From: Alteromonadaceae bacterium Bs31
GTDB taxonomy: Bacteria; Pseudomonadota; Gammaproteobacteria; Pseudomonadales; Cellvibrionaceae
Reading direction: 5' to 3'
Assembly: GCA_900177435.1 (NCBI GenBank)
Contig: FXAI01000003.1
Location: 379,254-443,253, forward strand
DNA: 64,000 nt
Notes under the pieces: model-generated
What the model was told of the DNA's origin: nothing
Seen by the model: only the letters and a program-made list of their open reading frames with translations
Databases searched by the model: none
In this document: positions 24,300 to 32,821 of the stretch, piece by piece
How the letters are laid out: each line of letters starts with the position of its first letter
Numbering within the stretch: position 1 is the stretch's first letter
Made by a program: the position numbers and the translations under genes

Positions 24300-25355
24300 T
24301 CAGGTATCCGCTTCTGATTCCTTCAGGAGCGAATATTTTTTTAAGTTTCCTCTCAACTGGTGGTAACTCAGGCCCAATAATTCTGCAGCTTTTCGTTGAT
24401 TAAAGCGGCCTTCTTTAAGTGCTCGATTAATTAATTCCTGTTCAAAGTTTTCCACTTCTTCTTTAAAATTAATTGGCAGTTGAAGGGCAAGGCTAGAGGT
24501 TTGCGCTTGTGGTTCTTCCGCTGCCAGGCTTGCTGTTTTTTGGCTCGTAACTTTCGCTTTTTCGTTTAGTCGGTAAGGTGATTCAAAGGGGTCTATTTGT
24601 AATTCCCCGATGGGTTCCGGGTCGCTACCCCAACGGCACACACTGCGTTCTACCGCATTTTTAAGTTCGCGAATGTTACCCGGCCAGGTGTGAGTAAGTA
24701 ACTGGTCGACGGCCTGTTTATCAAAACCGGTGAATAGCGCTAAACCGAGCTCTTTGGCCATATTCAGGGCGAAATGTTCAGCCAGTAATAATAAATCTTC
24801 TTTTCTTGCTCGCAATGGAGGAAGGGTAACAACGTCGAAAGCTAGCCTGTCCAGCAGGTCGTGCCTGAATTTACCCTTGTCGGCTAATTCGGGTAAATCC
24901 ACGTTAGTGGCTGCTACGAGTCGAACATCGGCGGTTAATGTAGCGCCTCCGCCCAGTCGCTCGTACTCACCATATTCGATGAACCTTAGCAGCTTCTCTT
25001 GGGTGCGCATGCTCATGGTGCCAACTTCATCGAGGAATAGCGTTCCACCGTCTGCGCGTTCAAAGCGGCCTTTGTGTAATTTGCTGGCGCCCGTAAAAGC
25101 ACCGGATTCATGGCCGAATAATTCTGACTCCAGTAGCTCCTGATTTAGCGCTGCACAGTTCATTTTAAGCAGGCTTTTATCCCAGCGCTCAGAGAGGTAG
25201 TGCAGGCGCTCGGCTATCAGTTCTTTACCCGTACCTCGTTCGCCTACAACCAGTACCGGCCTGTTAAGCTGGGTGATCTGTGAGACGCGCTCCAATACTT
25301 CCAGAAAGCAATTGGATTCGCCGATGAGTTTTGGGGCGGTTTGAGCAGAAGACAT
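24300..25355 (-). CDS. pspF: PspF-like sigma-54 enhancer-binding protein
   Basis: This 351-residue AAA+ activator has no receiver domain, as expected for PspF. The N terminus LIGESNCFLEVLERVSQI, Walker A GERGTGKE (38-45), the sigma-54 contact loop GAFTGA (85-90), Walker B GGTLFLDEV and the C-terminal Fis-type helix-turn-helix (FNQRKAAELLGLSYHQLRG) align closely with E. coli PspF. That protein activates the phage-shock operon under membrane stress. Unusually there is no pspA, pspB or pspC gene next to it; the divergent neighbour is the RDD-MoxR operon. Confidence 0.9.
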   Translation of the reverse strand: MSSAQTAPKLIGESNCFLEVLERVSQITQLNRPVLVVGERGTGKELIAERLHYLSERWDKSLLKMNCAALNQELLESELFGHESGAFTGASKLHKGRFERADGGTLFLDEVGTMSMRTQEKLLRFIEYGEYERLGGGATLTADVRLVAATNVDLPELADKGKFRHDLLDRLAFDVVTLPPLRARKEDLLLLAEHFALNMAKELGLALFTGFDKQAVDQLLTHTWPGNIRELKNAVERSVCRWGSDPEPIGELQIDPFESPYRLNEKAKVTSQKTASLAAEEPQAQTSSLALQLPINFKEEVENFEQELINRALKEGRFNQRKAAELLGLSYHQLRGNLKKYSLLKESEADT

Positions 25356-25704
25356 GGCTGCAACTTATTGGTTTGTTTTACCGAATGTTAGCAATTGGAC
25401 TGGCGCATGTAAAAGGATGTTTCTTGAAATTATAACAAAATCAAGGGTTTACTTCGTGACTCTACTGTTTTTTGTTAGAACCTATGCTCAGTTATGGCCT
25501 GTAAGCGTCCGTTACGGCGGTAAGCCTTGTAATTCGGCAGCAAAGGCATAGATATTTGATGCGCCAATGTTGATCCGCTATTGTCGATCAAGGTATAGTC
25601 CCTTTCAATTCTACAGTTATGTGACTCGCCGTAAATCAGCAGTGCAAGGGAGCTGTCGTCGCCGACAGATGGGCAGTGCATAGGGAAGCTAAAAAAACAA
25701 GAGT
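25356..25704. promoter_or_regulatory. Divergent promoter region between pspF and the MoxR operon
   Basis: This 349-bp region contains no convincing gene. It must hold the promoters for pspF (leftward) and for the RDD-to-DUF58 operon (rightward). I could not find a clear sigma-54 promoter (GG-N10-GC) in it. Confidence 0.5.
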
Positions 25705-26400
25705 ATGCAGAATTTGCTTGATACCAACTACCAGGTCGAAACGCCCGAAGCGATAGACCTCACCGCCCAGTTAGCCGGCCCTGTTCCCCGAATTCTCGCC
25801 TTTTTAATTGATCTGTTAATCCGCGCTGTGGTGGGTTTTGTTGTTTTAATCGTATTCATGTTTGCTGGCGTCGCCGGTTTTGGTGTGTCTGCCATTGTGG
25901 TATTCGTGCTGGAGTGGTTTTACCCGGTGCTGTTTGAGGTACTGCGAAATGGCCAGACGCCAGGAAAAAAATACTTGCAAATTGCTGTGGTTAATGACGA
26001 TTTGACCCCGGTTACCTGGAGTACCTCCATTATTCGAAATTTACTGCGGGCTGCAGATTTTTTACCCGCCAGCTATGTGCTTGGCCTTATGGTTATGTGC
26101 ACCACCAGGAATTTTCAGCGCTTGGGCGACCTGGCGGCAGGCTCAATTGTTATTCACAAACGCCTGCCGGATAAGAGCCTTAGCGAACTACCCAAGGTAC
26201 CGGCTATGCCTCCACCCGTAGCGCTTTCGCTGCAGGATCAAATTGCCATAACCGGTTTTGTACAGCGACACGACCACTTGTCTACCGGCAGGCAGCAGGA
26301 GCTTGCGGATATTCTAACCAGTATCACTGAGAAAGAGGGAGAGGATGGGGTAAAAGCTGTGCAAGGTATGGGTAACTGGTTGCTGGGGAACCGTGAATGA
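25705..26400 (+). CDS. RDD family membrane protein
   Basis: This 231-residue protein has the RDD domain: GPVPRILAFLIDLLIRAVVG with the Arg and Asp pair, two or three hydrophobic segments, GQTPGKKYLQIAVV and RLGDLAAGSIVI. The C-terminal 60 residues are soluble. It is the first gene of the operon and overlaps the next start by 4 bp (ATGA). Its function is unknown; some RDD proteins are transport-related, and in this setting it is probably part of the membrane complex served by MoxR. Confidence 0.9.
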   Translation: MQNLLDTNYQVETPEAIDLTAQLAGPVPRILAFLIDLLIRAVVGFVVLIVFMFAGVAGFGVSAIVVFVLEWFYPVLFEVLRNGQTPGKKYLQIAVVNDDLTPVTWSTSIIRNLLRAADFLPASYVLGLMVMCTTRNFQRLGDLAAGSIVIHKRLPDKSLSELPKVPAMPPPVALSLQDQIAITGFVQRHDHLSTGRQQELADILTSITEKEGEDGVKAVQGMGNWLLGNRE

Positions 26401-27359
26401 AGCAGCAAAGTTTTGAACAGCGCTACAGTGAGCAATGGCAAAAACTGGAAGGAATGCTGGAGAGTAAAGAGTCTGAGACCGATCAGCATTTTCCAAAATT
26501 GTTCCGTGAGCTTTGTCACCAGCTCTCTATAGCCAAGCATCGCCGTTACAGCCCGCAGTTGGTGGACAGGCTAAATGAGCTGGTCATTAAAGCGCATCAT
26601 CGTTTTTATCAGCACAATCATCGCTTTCATTTTCAGTGGCTGGAATTTCTGGTTTACGGTTTTCCCGATGCTATAAGGCGAAATAGACATTTTGTCTATG
26701 TGGCTGCCGCTTTGTTTCTACTACCCTTGCTCGCTACAGGCCTTACCTGTTACTTAAATTCGGAGTTTATTTTTAGCCTGATGTCTTATAGCGATGTACA
26801 CGGCATGGAAGCCATGTATGACCCTGCCAACAGCAAAATTGGCCGTGAACGAGGTTCCGACACCGATTTGTTTATGTTCGGCTTTTATATTTATAACAAT
26901 ATCGGAATCAGTTTTCGAACCTTTGCCGGCGGCTTGCTGTTTGGTGTGGGCAGTGTCTTCTTCCTGGTCTATAACGGCTTGGTGATTGGCGGTGTTGGCG
27001 GCCACCTCACGCAAGTGGGTTATGGTTCTACTTTTTATCCCTTCGTATCGGGCCATGGTTCCTTTGAGCTAACGGCTATTGTGCTGAGCGGCGCTGCAGG
27101 CTTAAAACTGGGTTACGCGATGATTCACCCCGGGCAAAAAAGCTGGTTGGCGGCCTTGCGTGATGCCGGGAGGGACTCTGCATTAATTATTTACGGCACC
27201 ACTCTTATGTTGTTGATTGCCGCTTTTATTGAAGCATTTTGGTCATCTTCCAGTGTTATTCCCTCCATGGTGAAATACCTGGTGGGGCTGGGCTTGTGGG
27301 TGGTGGTATTGAGCTATTTAATCTTTTCTGGAAGGCGCTATGGATCTCGATCGTATTAG
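26397..27359 (+). CDS. SpoIIM-like (DUF95) membrane protein
   Basis: This 320-residue protein resembles the stage II sporulation protein M family. It has an N-terminal soluble part (about 1-95), then several membrane segments, including YNNIGISFRTFAGGLLFGVGSVFFLVYN and the glycine-rich GHGSFELTAIVLSGAAGLKLG, both typical of the family. The organism does not need to sporulate; such genes are common beside MoxR. It overlaps the RDD gene by 4 bp and the next gene by 20 bp. Confidence 0.88.
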   Translation: MKQQSFEQRYSEQWQKLEGMLESKESETDQHFPKLFRELCHQLSIAKHRRYSPQLVDRLNELVIKAHHRFYQHNHRFHFQWLEFLVYGFPDAIRRNRHFVYVAAALFLLPLLATGLTCYLNSEFIFSLMSYSDVHGMEAMYDPANSKIGRERGSDTDLFMFGFYIYNNIGISFRTFAGGLLFGVGSVFFLVYNGLVIGGVGGHLTQVGYGSTFYPFVSGHGSFELTAIVLSGAAGLKLGYAMIHPGQKSWLAALRDAGRDSALIIYGTTLMLLIAAFIEAFWSSSSVIPSMVKYLVGLGLWVVVLSYLIFSGRRYGSRSY

Positions 27360-28965
27360 TGTCGAAGCGCGTCTTCGTTCACCATGGGAAGCGCTGGATC
27401 TGGGTTTTGTGATGGCTCGCCAGTGGTGGTTGCCTCTGTTTCTCAGTTGGGTCGTGCCCAGCGGCATAGTATTTATTGTTCTCAGCCTGATCTTCACCAA
27501 GAATAGCTGGGTGCCTTACGTGGTGGTGTGGTGGTTAAAACCCTTATGGGACAGAGGCCCCCTTTATATTGCTAGCCGGCGACTCTTTGGTGAAGAAGCC
27601 GGCGCACGGGATGTTTTTAGGAATTTATGGCGCCTGTATAAAACAGATTGGTTTGTTTGGCTGACAGTGCGGCGTTTGAGTGTTACTCGTTCCTTTGATA
27701 TGCCGCTTACCGTGCTCGAAAAAATTACCAAGGATAAGCGCTCAGACCGGCAGCTGGTGCTTCATCGCAATCATTCTAATGCTGCAACCTGGCTAACCAT
27801 GGCCGGGGTTTGTATCGAAGTCTTTTTTGTTATTGCCATATTCAGTTTTATGGCGATGATGGTTCCAGAGCAGGTTGAAATTGATTATTGGAATCTGTTT
27901 TTTGAGCAAGACACCATTCTCGTATGGGTGTACAACTTTTCAATATTCGTTTCTATGTGCCTGGTAGGTCCCTTTTTTGCGGTAGCCGGTTTTGCCCTGT
28001 ATATAAGCCGGCGTATCGAGTTGGAAGCATGGGATATAGAAATTCGTTTTCGTCACCTGGCATCGGTGTACGAGAAAAAAAGAGATGCAATTGGGGGCAA
28101 TAAACCTCTTACTAGCCTGCTTCTTTGTGCATGTATGCTGTTTGCGGGCCTGCTTGTGCCTGCTGACCACGTGCTGGCGGCAGAGCCATCAGCAGACGAG
28201 TATTCCGAAAACACTTCTTCCTCTGATGATTCAATGTCTGAGCTGGCAAAAGCTGACGAGGCTAGCGTCACTATTTCTCCAGCGGCAAAAGCCTCCAAGG
28301 AGGATATGTTTGAGATTCTTCAAGGCGATAAATTTCATATTCGCGAAGTACGTTCTGGCTGGCGCCTAAAGGATTTCGATTTGCCAGAGGAGGAGGGTGA
28401 GACTCCCGGTTGGTTTATAACAGTGCTTAAATTTATCTGGAAAATATTGAAAGCTATCGGGAAATTTTTCGCACTATTGCTTAAGCCTCTTGAGTATATT
28501 GTATACGTGCTTTGGGTGTTGGTAGCAATTTTAATTGTGTATTTAATTTATCGCTTTAGAGAGCCTATTGGTAATTTTGTTGCGTCTACCGAACCGGTAA
28601 AGCTCGAACATGAAGCCCCGGAGGTGATGTTTGGTCTTAACGTTACCAAGGAAAGTTTGCCAGACGATATACCCGCTAACGTTAGAGCGCTATGGCAGCA
28701 GCAGGATTATCGAGCAGCGGTAAGTTTACTATACAGAGCCTTATTAACGGGCTTAATCCATGACTACGACTTTGCCTTCGAAGACAGCCACACCGAGGGG
28801 GAGTGCGTTACTCTGGTACAAGAGCGTGGTGACAATGTGCTGAGCCCCTACGTTGTTAAGCTTACCGCCTGCTGGCAAAACCTTGCCTATGGCCACATGG
28901 TGCCTCGGTGGGAAGATGTAGATTTACTGTGTGACAGTTGGTCCAAGGTGTTTCCCGATGAGTAA
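27340..28965 (+). CDS. DUF4129-type membrane protein
   Basis: This 541-residue protein has multiple hydrophobic segments (about 30-60, 150-175, 195-220, 250-275 and 375-400). The C-terminal cytoplasmic part contains the DUF4129 features WQQQDYRAAVSLLYRALL and YDFAFEDSHTEGECVTLV. A weakly conserved acidic, Ser-rich linker lies around 280-310. The start ATG at 27340 is preceded by GGAAGG within the end of the previous gene. It overlaps the next gene by 8 bp. Confidence 0.82.
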   Translation: MDLDRISVEARLRSPWEALDLGFVMARQWWLPLFLSWVVPSGIVFIVLSLIFTKNSWVPYVVVWWLKPLWDRGPLYIASRRLFGEEAGARDVFRNLWRLYKTDWFVWLTVRRLSVTRSFDMPLTVLEKITKDKRSDRQLVLHRNHSNAATWLTMAGVCIEVFFVIAIFSFMAMMVPEQVEIDYWNLFFEQDTILVWVYNFSIFVSMCLVGPFFAVAGFALYISRRIELEAWDIEIRFRHLASVYEKKRDAIGGNKPLTSLLLCACMLFAGLLVPADHVLAAEPSADEYSENTSSSDDSMSELAKADEASVTISPAAKASKEDMFEILQGDKFHIREVRSGWRLKDFDLPEEEGETPGWFITVLKFIWKILKAIGKFFALLLKPLEYIVYVLWVLVAILIVYLIYRFREPIGNFVASTEPVKLEHEAPEVMFGLNVTKESLPDDIPANVRALWQQQDYRAAVSLLYRALLTGLIHDYDFAFEDSHTEGECVTLVQERGDNVLSPYVVKLTACWQNLAYGHMVPRWEDVDLLCDSWSKVFPDE

Positions 28966-30358
28966 TCGCACAGCTATCTTCCTGTCGGTATTACTTGCTG
29001 CTTTGCTCGGTGGTTTGTTTTTCGCTCTCTATGAATACTACGAGGAAGAGCAAGATACGGGCTGGAGCAAGGAAGCACTGCGCAATCCTTTCCTTGCCGC
29101 GCAAATCTATAATGAGCAACAGGGCTATAGCGTCGTTGCGGAAGACAGTTATTTAAAACTGGAGTCGCTGGATGAATTTCAAACAATCCTTGTTGCGAGT
29201 AGTGGTCAAATTATTTCCGACAAACGACTGGACGAGATTATAGCGTGGGTGGATAGAGGCGGGCATTTAATAGTGGCCGCGCAAAAACCGACAGAAAAGG
29301 AAAGTGATCGCTTGTTTGAATACCTCGATATCGAAGTGTTCGATACAGAGTTTACTAAAAATATTTTCGATGAGGACTATATCGAAGAAGAGCTTTTCGC
29401 GGACGAGGAAAGTAAAGCCCAGGAAGCGATCGAAAGCACTAAGGCGGAAGCGGCAGAAGAGCCGGGCCAAAGCCCAGGTAGCCAGGAAAAACCTGACACC
29501 AAGCAATTGAGTGATCTGGAAAAATCGAATAGGGCACTGGCTAAACAAGGGATATTTCCGGCGGGTACGAAAAACGGCATTAAAACAGAGCAAGAAGAAG
29601 TGGCTGACTATGAGAGCAGCGTGCCACAAAGCGAATTGACGGTTCTGAGTTTCGATGGCGTTGATGGCGACCTGCGCATAATGTTCGACCTGGATCTTTC
29701 GTTAAGTCATCCCGCTTTTGAGGATGACTATTGGGAGGACGACACTATTACGCCCACCTACTGGCGGGGTAGTGATTACGGTACCCATTTTCTGCAGCTG
29801 CAACATGGCGATGGTTTGATTAGTGTTCTGGCGGGTTCTAAACCGTTTGAATCCAGGCAGATTATTTATTTTGAGCATGCTTTTTTATGGCAGGTGTTAG
29901 CGAGCAGTGACAATGTGGCAATACTGTATGGCGTAAAAATGCCCTCGCTGTGGTTTATGCTGCGACTGTACATGCCAGAAGTACTCATCGCGTTTTTCTT
30001 TTTTGTTATCGCCTGGATTTGGCATAAGCGCTTGCGTTTTGGCCCCGTTGGAGAGCAGATAGTTACTGTGCGTCGCTCTTCTGCAGAGCACATTGCAGCA
30101 AGTGCTGCATATACCTGGCGTGGGGAATGGCAGCAACAACTGTTACAACCCGTGCGAGATGCTATAAAGCAAGAGGCCGAGAAAAAGGTTGCGGCCTATG
30201 AGCAGGCGGATGATAAAACCCGGCTAGCCCTGTTGGCTCAAACTGCCGGCGTGAGTGTGAGCCATGTTGAAAAGGCCATGCATTCAAAAGAGAAACAAAA
30301 CGAAGATACCTTTTACCAAACCGTTCGATTATTACAGCGAATACGAGAAAGCTTATGA
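28958..30358 (+). CDS. DUF4350 domain protein
   Basis: The ATG at 28958 gives 466 residues. After an N-terminal membrane segment (AIFLSVLLAALLGGLFFALYE) comes the DUF4350 domain (AAQIYNEQQGYSVVAEDSYL, DKRLDEIIAWVDRGGHLIVAAQ), related to class I glutamine-amidotransferase folds without catalysis. A charged Glu-rich, poorly conserved insert spans about 150-215. A second membrane helix (MPEVLIAFFFFVIAWIW) sits near residue 350. It is an accessory of the MoxR/DUF58 system; its precise role is unknown. It overlaps the MoxR gene start by 4 bp. Confidence 0.8.
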   Translation: MSNRTAIFLSVLLAALLGGLFFALYEYYEEEQDTGWSKEALRNPFLAAQIYNEQQGYSVVAEDSYLKLESLDEFQTILVASSGQIISDKRLDEIIAWVDRGGHLIVAAQKPTEKESDRLFEYLDIEVFDTEFTKNIFDEDYIEEELFADEESKAQEAIESTKAEAAEEPGQSPGSQEKPDTKQLSDLEKSNRALAKQGIFPAGTKNGIKTEQEEVADYESSVPQSELTVLSFDGVDGDLRIMFDLDLSLSHPAFEDDYWEDDTITPTYWRGSDYGTHFLQLQHGDGLISVLAGSKPFESRQIIYFEHAFLWQVLASSDNVAILYGVKMPSLWFMLRLYMPEVLIAFFFFVIAWIWHKRLRFGPVGEQIVTVRRSSAEHIAASAAYTWRGEWQQQLLQPVRDAIKQEAEKKVAAYEQADDKTRLALLAQTAGVSVSHVEKAMHSKEKQNEDTFYQTVRLLQRIRESL

Positions 30359-31374
30359 CAGAGAATAACGAAACTGAAGGGCTCACAGAGAATTCAACAG
30401 CGACAACAGTGAGTCCTGCTTTTGAACAGGCTCAGCTTGTTGTGGGTAAACTGCGTGAACGCATTAATGCAGAGCTGGTAGGTCAAGAAGCCGTAGTGGA
30501 TCAGGTGTTAATTGCATTGCTTTCTAACGGGCACGTGCTGGTGGAAGGTGTGCCTGGCCTGGGTAAAACGTTGTTGGTAAGGCTGTTAGCTAATTGCTTT
30601 GACGGTGAGTTCAAACGCATTCAATTCACACCCGATCTTATGCCCGCCGATATTACCGGTCACGTTTTATATGACATGAACGAAAGCAAGTTTCGTTTGC
30701 GCAAGGGGCCAGTTTTTACCAACTTGTTACTTGCGGATGAAATTAACCGGGCACCGGCTAAAACCCAGGCTGCCTTGCTGGAAGTTATGCAAGAGCGGCA
30801 GGTAACACTGGAAGGCAGTGCGAAGGAGTTGCCGTCGCCCTTTATGGTGCTGGCAACGCAAAACCCTATTGAGCAGGAAGGTACTTATCCACTTCCCGAG
30901 GCGCAACTGGACCGCTTTTTGGTGAAGGTGTTAATTGACTATCCCTCCCAGGACGATGAAATTAAATTAACCAAATTTGTAACCACTGGCTTTGTCGATG
31001 ATCAGGACGCCTTTAAGGACGACAAGCCCATTCTAAAACCAGAGCAGGTAAGTCAATTACAAAAAATTGTGGCTGATATTGTTGTTGATGATCAGGTGGT
31101 GGATTACGCAGTAAGGTTGGTTAGAGCAACTCGTGGAACAACTTCATTGCTGAGAGGTGCCGGCACACGAGCCTGTATTGGTCTAATTCGCTGCGCGCGT
31201 GCGCATGCTTTACTGCGTGGTGCTAATTTTGTGCTGCCAGACGATGTTAAAGCGCTCGCCTTGCCGGTATTGCGCCATCGGGTGGCCTTGTCTGCAGAGA
31301 TGGAAATTGACGGATTTAGCGTTGATCAGGTGTTAACAAAAATCTTCAGCGGAGTGGATGCCCCTCGTTTATGA
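30355..31374 (+). CDS. MoxR family AAA+ ATPase
   Basis: This 339-residue cytoplasmic ATPase has Walker A (VEGVPGLGKTLLV), Walker B (LLLADEINRAPAKTQAALLEVMQE), sensor 1 (LATQNPIEQEGTYPLPEAQLDRF) and a C-terminal lid domain. MoxR proteins act as chaperones or metal-insertion and assembly factors for von Willebrand-type or DUF58 partners. It overlaps the upstream DUF4350 gene and the downstream DUF58 gene by 4 bp each (ATGA). Confidence 0.95.
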   Translation: MTENNETEGLTENSTATTVSPAFEQAQLVVGKLRERINAELVGQEAVVDQVLIALLSNGHVLVEGVPGLGKTLLVRLLANCFDGEFKRIQFTPDLMPADITGHVLYDMNESKFRLRKGPVFTNLLLADEINRAPAKTQAALLEVMQERQVTLEGSAKELPSPFMVLATQNPIEQEGTYPLPEAQLDRFLVKVLIDYPSQDDEIKLTKFVTTGFVDDQDAFKDDKPILKPEQVSQLQKIVADIVVDDQVVDYAVRLVRATRGTTSLLRGAGTRACIGLIRCARAHALLRGANFVLPDDVKALALPVLRHRVALSAEMEIDGFSVDQVLTKIFSGVDAPRL

Positions 31375-32735
31375 GACCGAGTCGCCGCCTACTAAGGGTA
31401 TTACTTGCCTGGACAGCTTTGGGTTTCGTTCTTTTTGCCTTGCGCATTGTGGACGCGCAGAGCACCGCCAGTGCGGATATGCTAAATAATACTGGCGGGC
31501 TTGCGGATGCACACAGCCTTTGGTGGCTGTGTTCCGCGTTTTTGGCCATGGCGATGCTATGGGATTTTCTCCGTCACCGTCGTTTTTGGAAACTATCGGT
31601 CGTTCGAGAATTGCCACATAGCCTGGCGCTCGGTGTGAGTGCGCAAGTAAGGCTGGAAGTGCGCAACGGGTACAATTTTCCGGTTCGTCTGGATGTTACA
31701 GAAATGTATCCCGACAATATTCAGGCGCGGGATCTTCCTGTGTCACTTGAGCTTGGGCCTGTCAGTAGCCGAACTATTAATTATCCTGTGTTACCTATAC
31801 GCCGAGGGGAGGCGCACTTCGGCCTTACCTGCCTGAGAGTGACCACTCGATGGGGCTTGTGGCAAAAGCAATCCTGCGTGGGTGAAACCGAGACGGTTAA
31901 GGTGTACCCGAACTTTGCGCCCATCGCTAACTCTGCCAGTATCGGTTTGGAACATCAGATCGCACAGCTGGGGGTTCACTTGCAGCAGCGTCGTGGTGAG
32001 GGCAGTGATTTTCATCAATTGCGAGAATTTCGCGAAGGGGATTCTCTAAGACAAATTGACTGGAAGGCAACTGCACGATCGCGTAAACCCATCTCTCGTG
32101 AGTATCAGGACGAGCGAGATCAGGACATTGTATTTTTATTGGATTGTGGTCGGCGTCTGCGTGCCAAAGATGATCATATTAGTCATTTTGATCATGCGTT
32201 AAATGCACTTTTATTAACAAGTTACGTGGCTTTACGTCAGGGCGACGCGGTAGGCTTAATGAGCTTTGCCGGTGAACAGCGGTGGTTGAGTCCGCTAAAA
32301 GGCCCGGCTCGCATCAATACCATTCTGAACCAGCTATATGATCTGCACAGCAGTACGGATACCAGTGATTACCTGCAAGCCGCCGAACAGTTTTTAGCGC
32401 GCAGCCGTAAGCGGGCGCTGGTTATTTTAATTACCAACGCGCGTGAAGAGGATGTTGAAGATCTGGCGGCAGCCTCTCAACTGCTGGCTAAGAAACATAT
32501 TGTTATGGTGGCCAATTTAAGGGATGTGTATCTCGATGAAATGCTGGAACGCAGGGTAAGCAATTTCAATAGTGCCTTAAGCTACTGTGGTATTGTTGAT
32601 CACACCCGTCGGCGTCGCAGAGTGCTTGCTAAGTTGCAGAGTATGGGAACCATAATGACCGATTCGTTGCCGCAGCACCTTCATATTGACTTGGTCAACG
32701 AATATTTTAAATTGAAGCGCAGTGGTCGCTTGTAG
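31371..32735 (+). CDS. DUF58 domain protein
   Basis: This 454-residue protein has one or two N-terminal hydrophobic segments and the DUF58 core, recognised by RRGEGSDFHQLREFREGDSLRQIDWKATARSRKP. The later part resembles a von Willebrand factor A-like fold (DIVFLLDCGRRLRA, VILITNAREEDVEDL). It is the final gene of the operon and the usual partner of MoxR. It converges with the cellulase gene. Confidence 0.92.
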   Translation: MRPSRRLLRVLLAWTALGFVLFALRIVDAQSTASADMLNNTGGLADAHSLWWLCSAFLAMAMLWDFLRHRRFWKLSVVRELPHSLALGVSAQVRLEVRNGYNFPVRLDVTEMYPDNIQARDLPVSLELGPVSSRTINYPVLPIRRGEAHFGLTCLRVTTRWGLWQKQSCVGETETVKVYPNFAPIANSASIGLEHQIAQLGVHLQQRRGEGSDFHQLREFREGDSLRQIDWKATARSRKPISREYQDERDQDIVFLLDCGRRLRAKDDHISHFDHALNALLLTSYVALRQGDAVGLMSFAGEQRWLSPLKGPARINTILNQLYDLHSSTDTSDYLQAAEQFLARSRKRALVILITNAREEDVEDLAAASQLLAKKHIVMVANLRDVYLDEMLERRVSNFNSALSYCGIVDHTRRRRRVLAKLQSMGTIMTDSLPQHLHIDLVNEYFKLKRSGRL

Positions 32736-32754
32736 TTTAATCACTGCTCTCTTA

Positions 32755-32792
32755 TAAAAAAAGCCGGGAGCGATGGCTATCACTTCCCGGCT
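32755..32792 (-). terminator. Terminator of the 727-residue cellulase gene
   Basis: On the minus strand AGCCGGGAAGTG...CGCTCCCGGCT is followed by TTTTTTTAT, beginning about 30 bp after the cellulase stop at 32822. On the plus strand the stem lacks a T tract, so it mainly serves the minus strand. Confidence 0.82.
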
Positions 32793-32821
32793 GTCGTTAA
32801 CAGTGCTGGCAATTAATTGTT

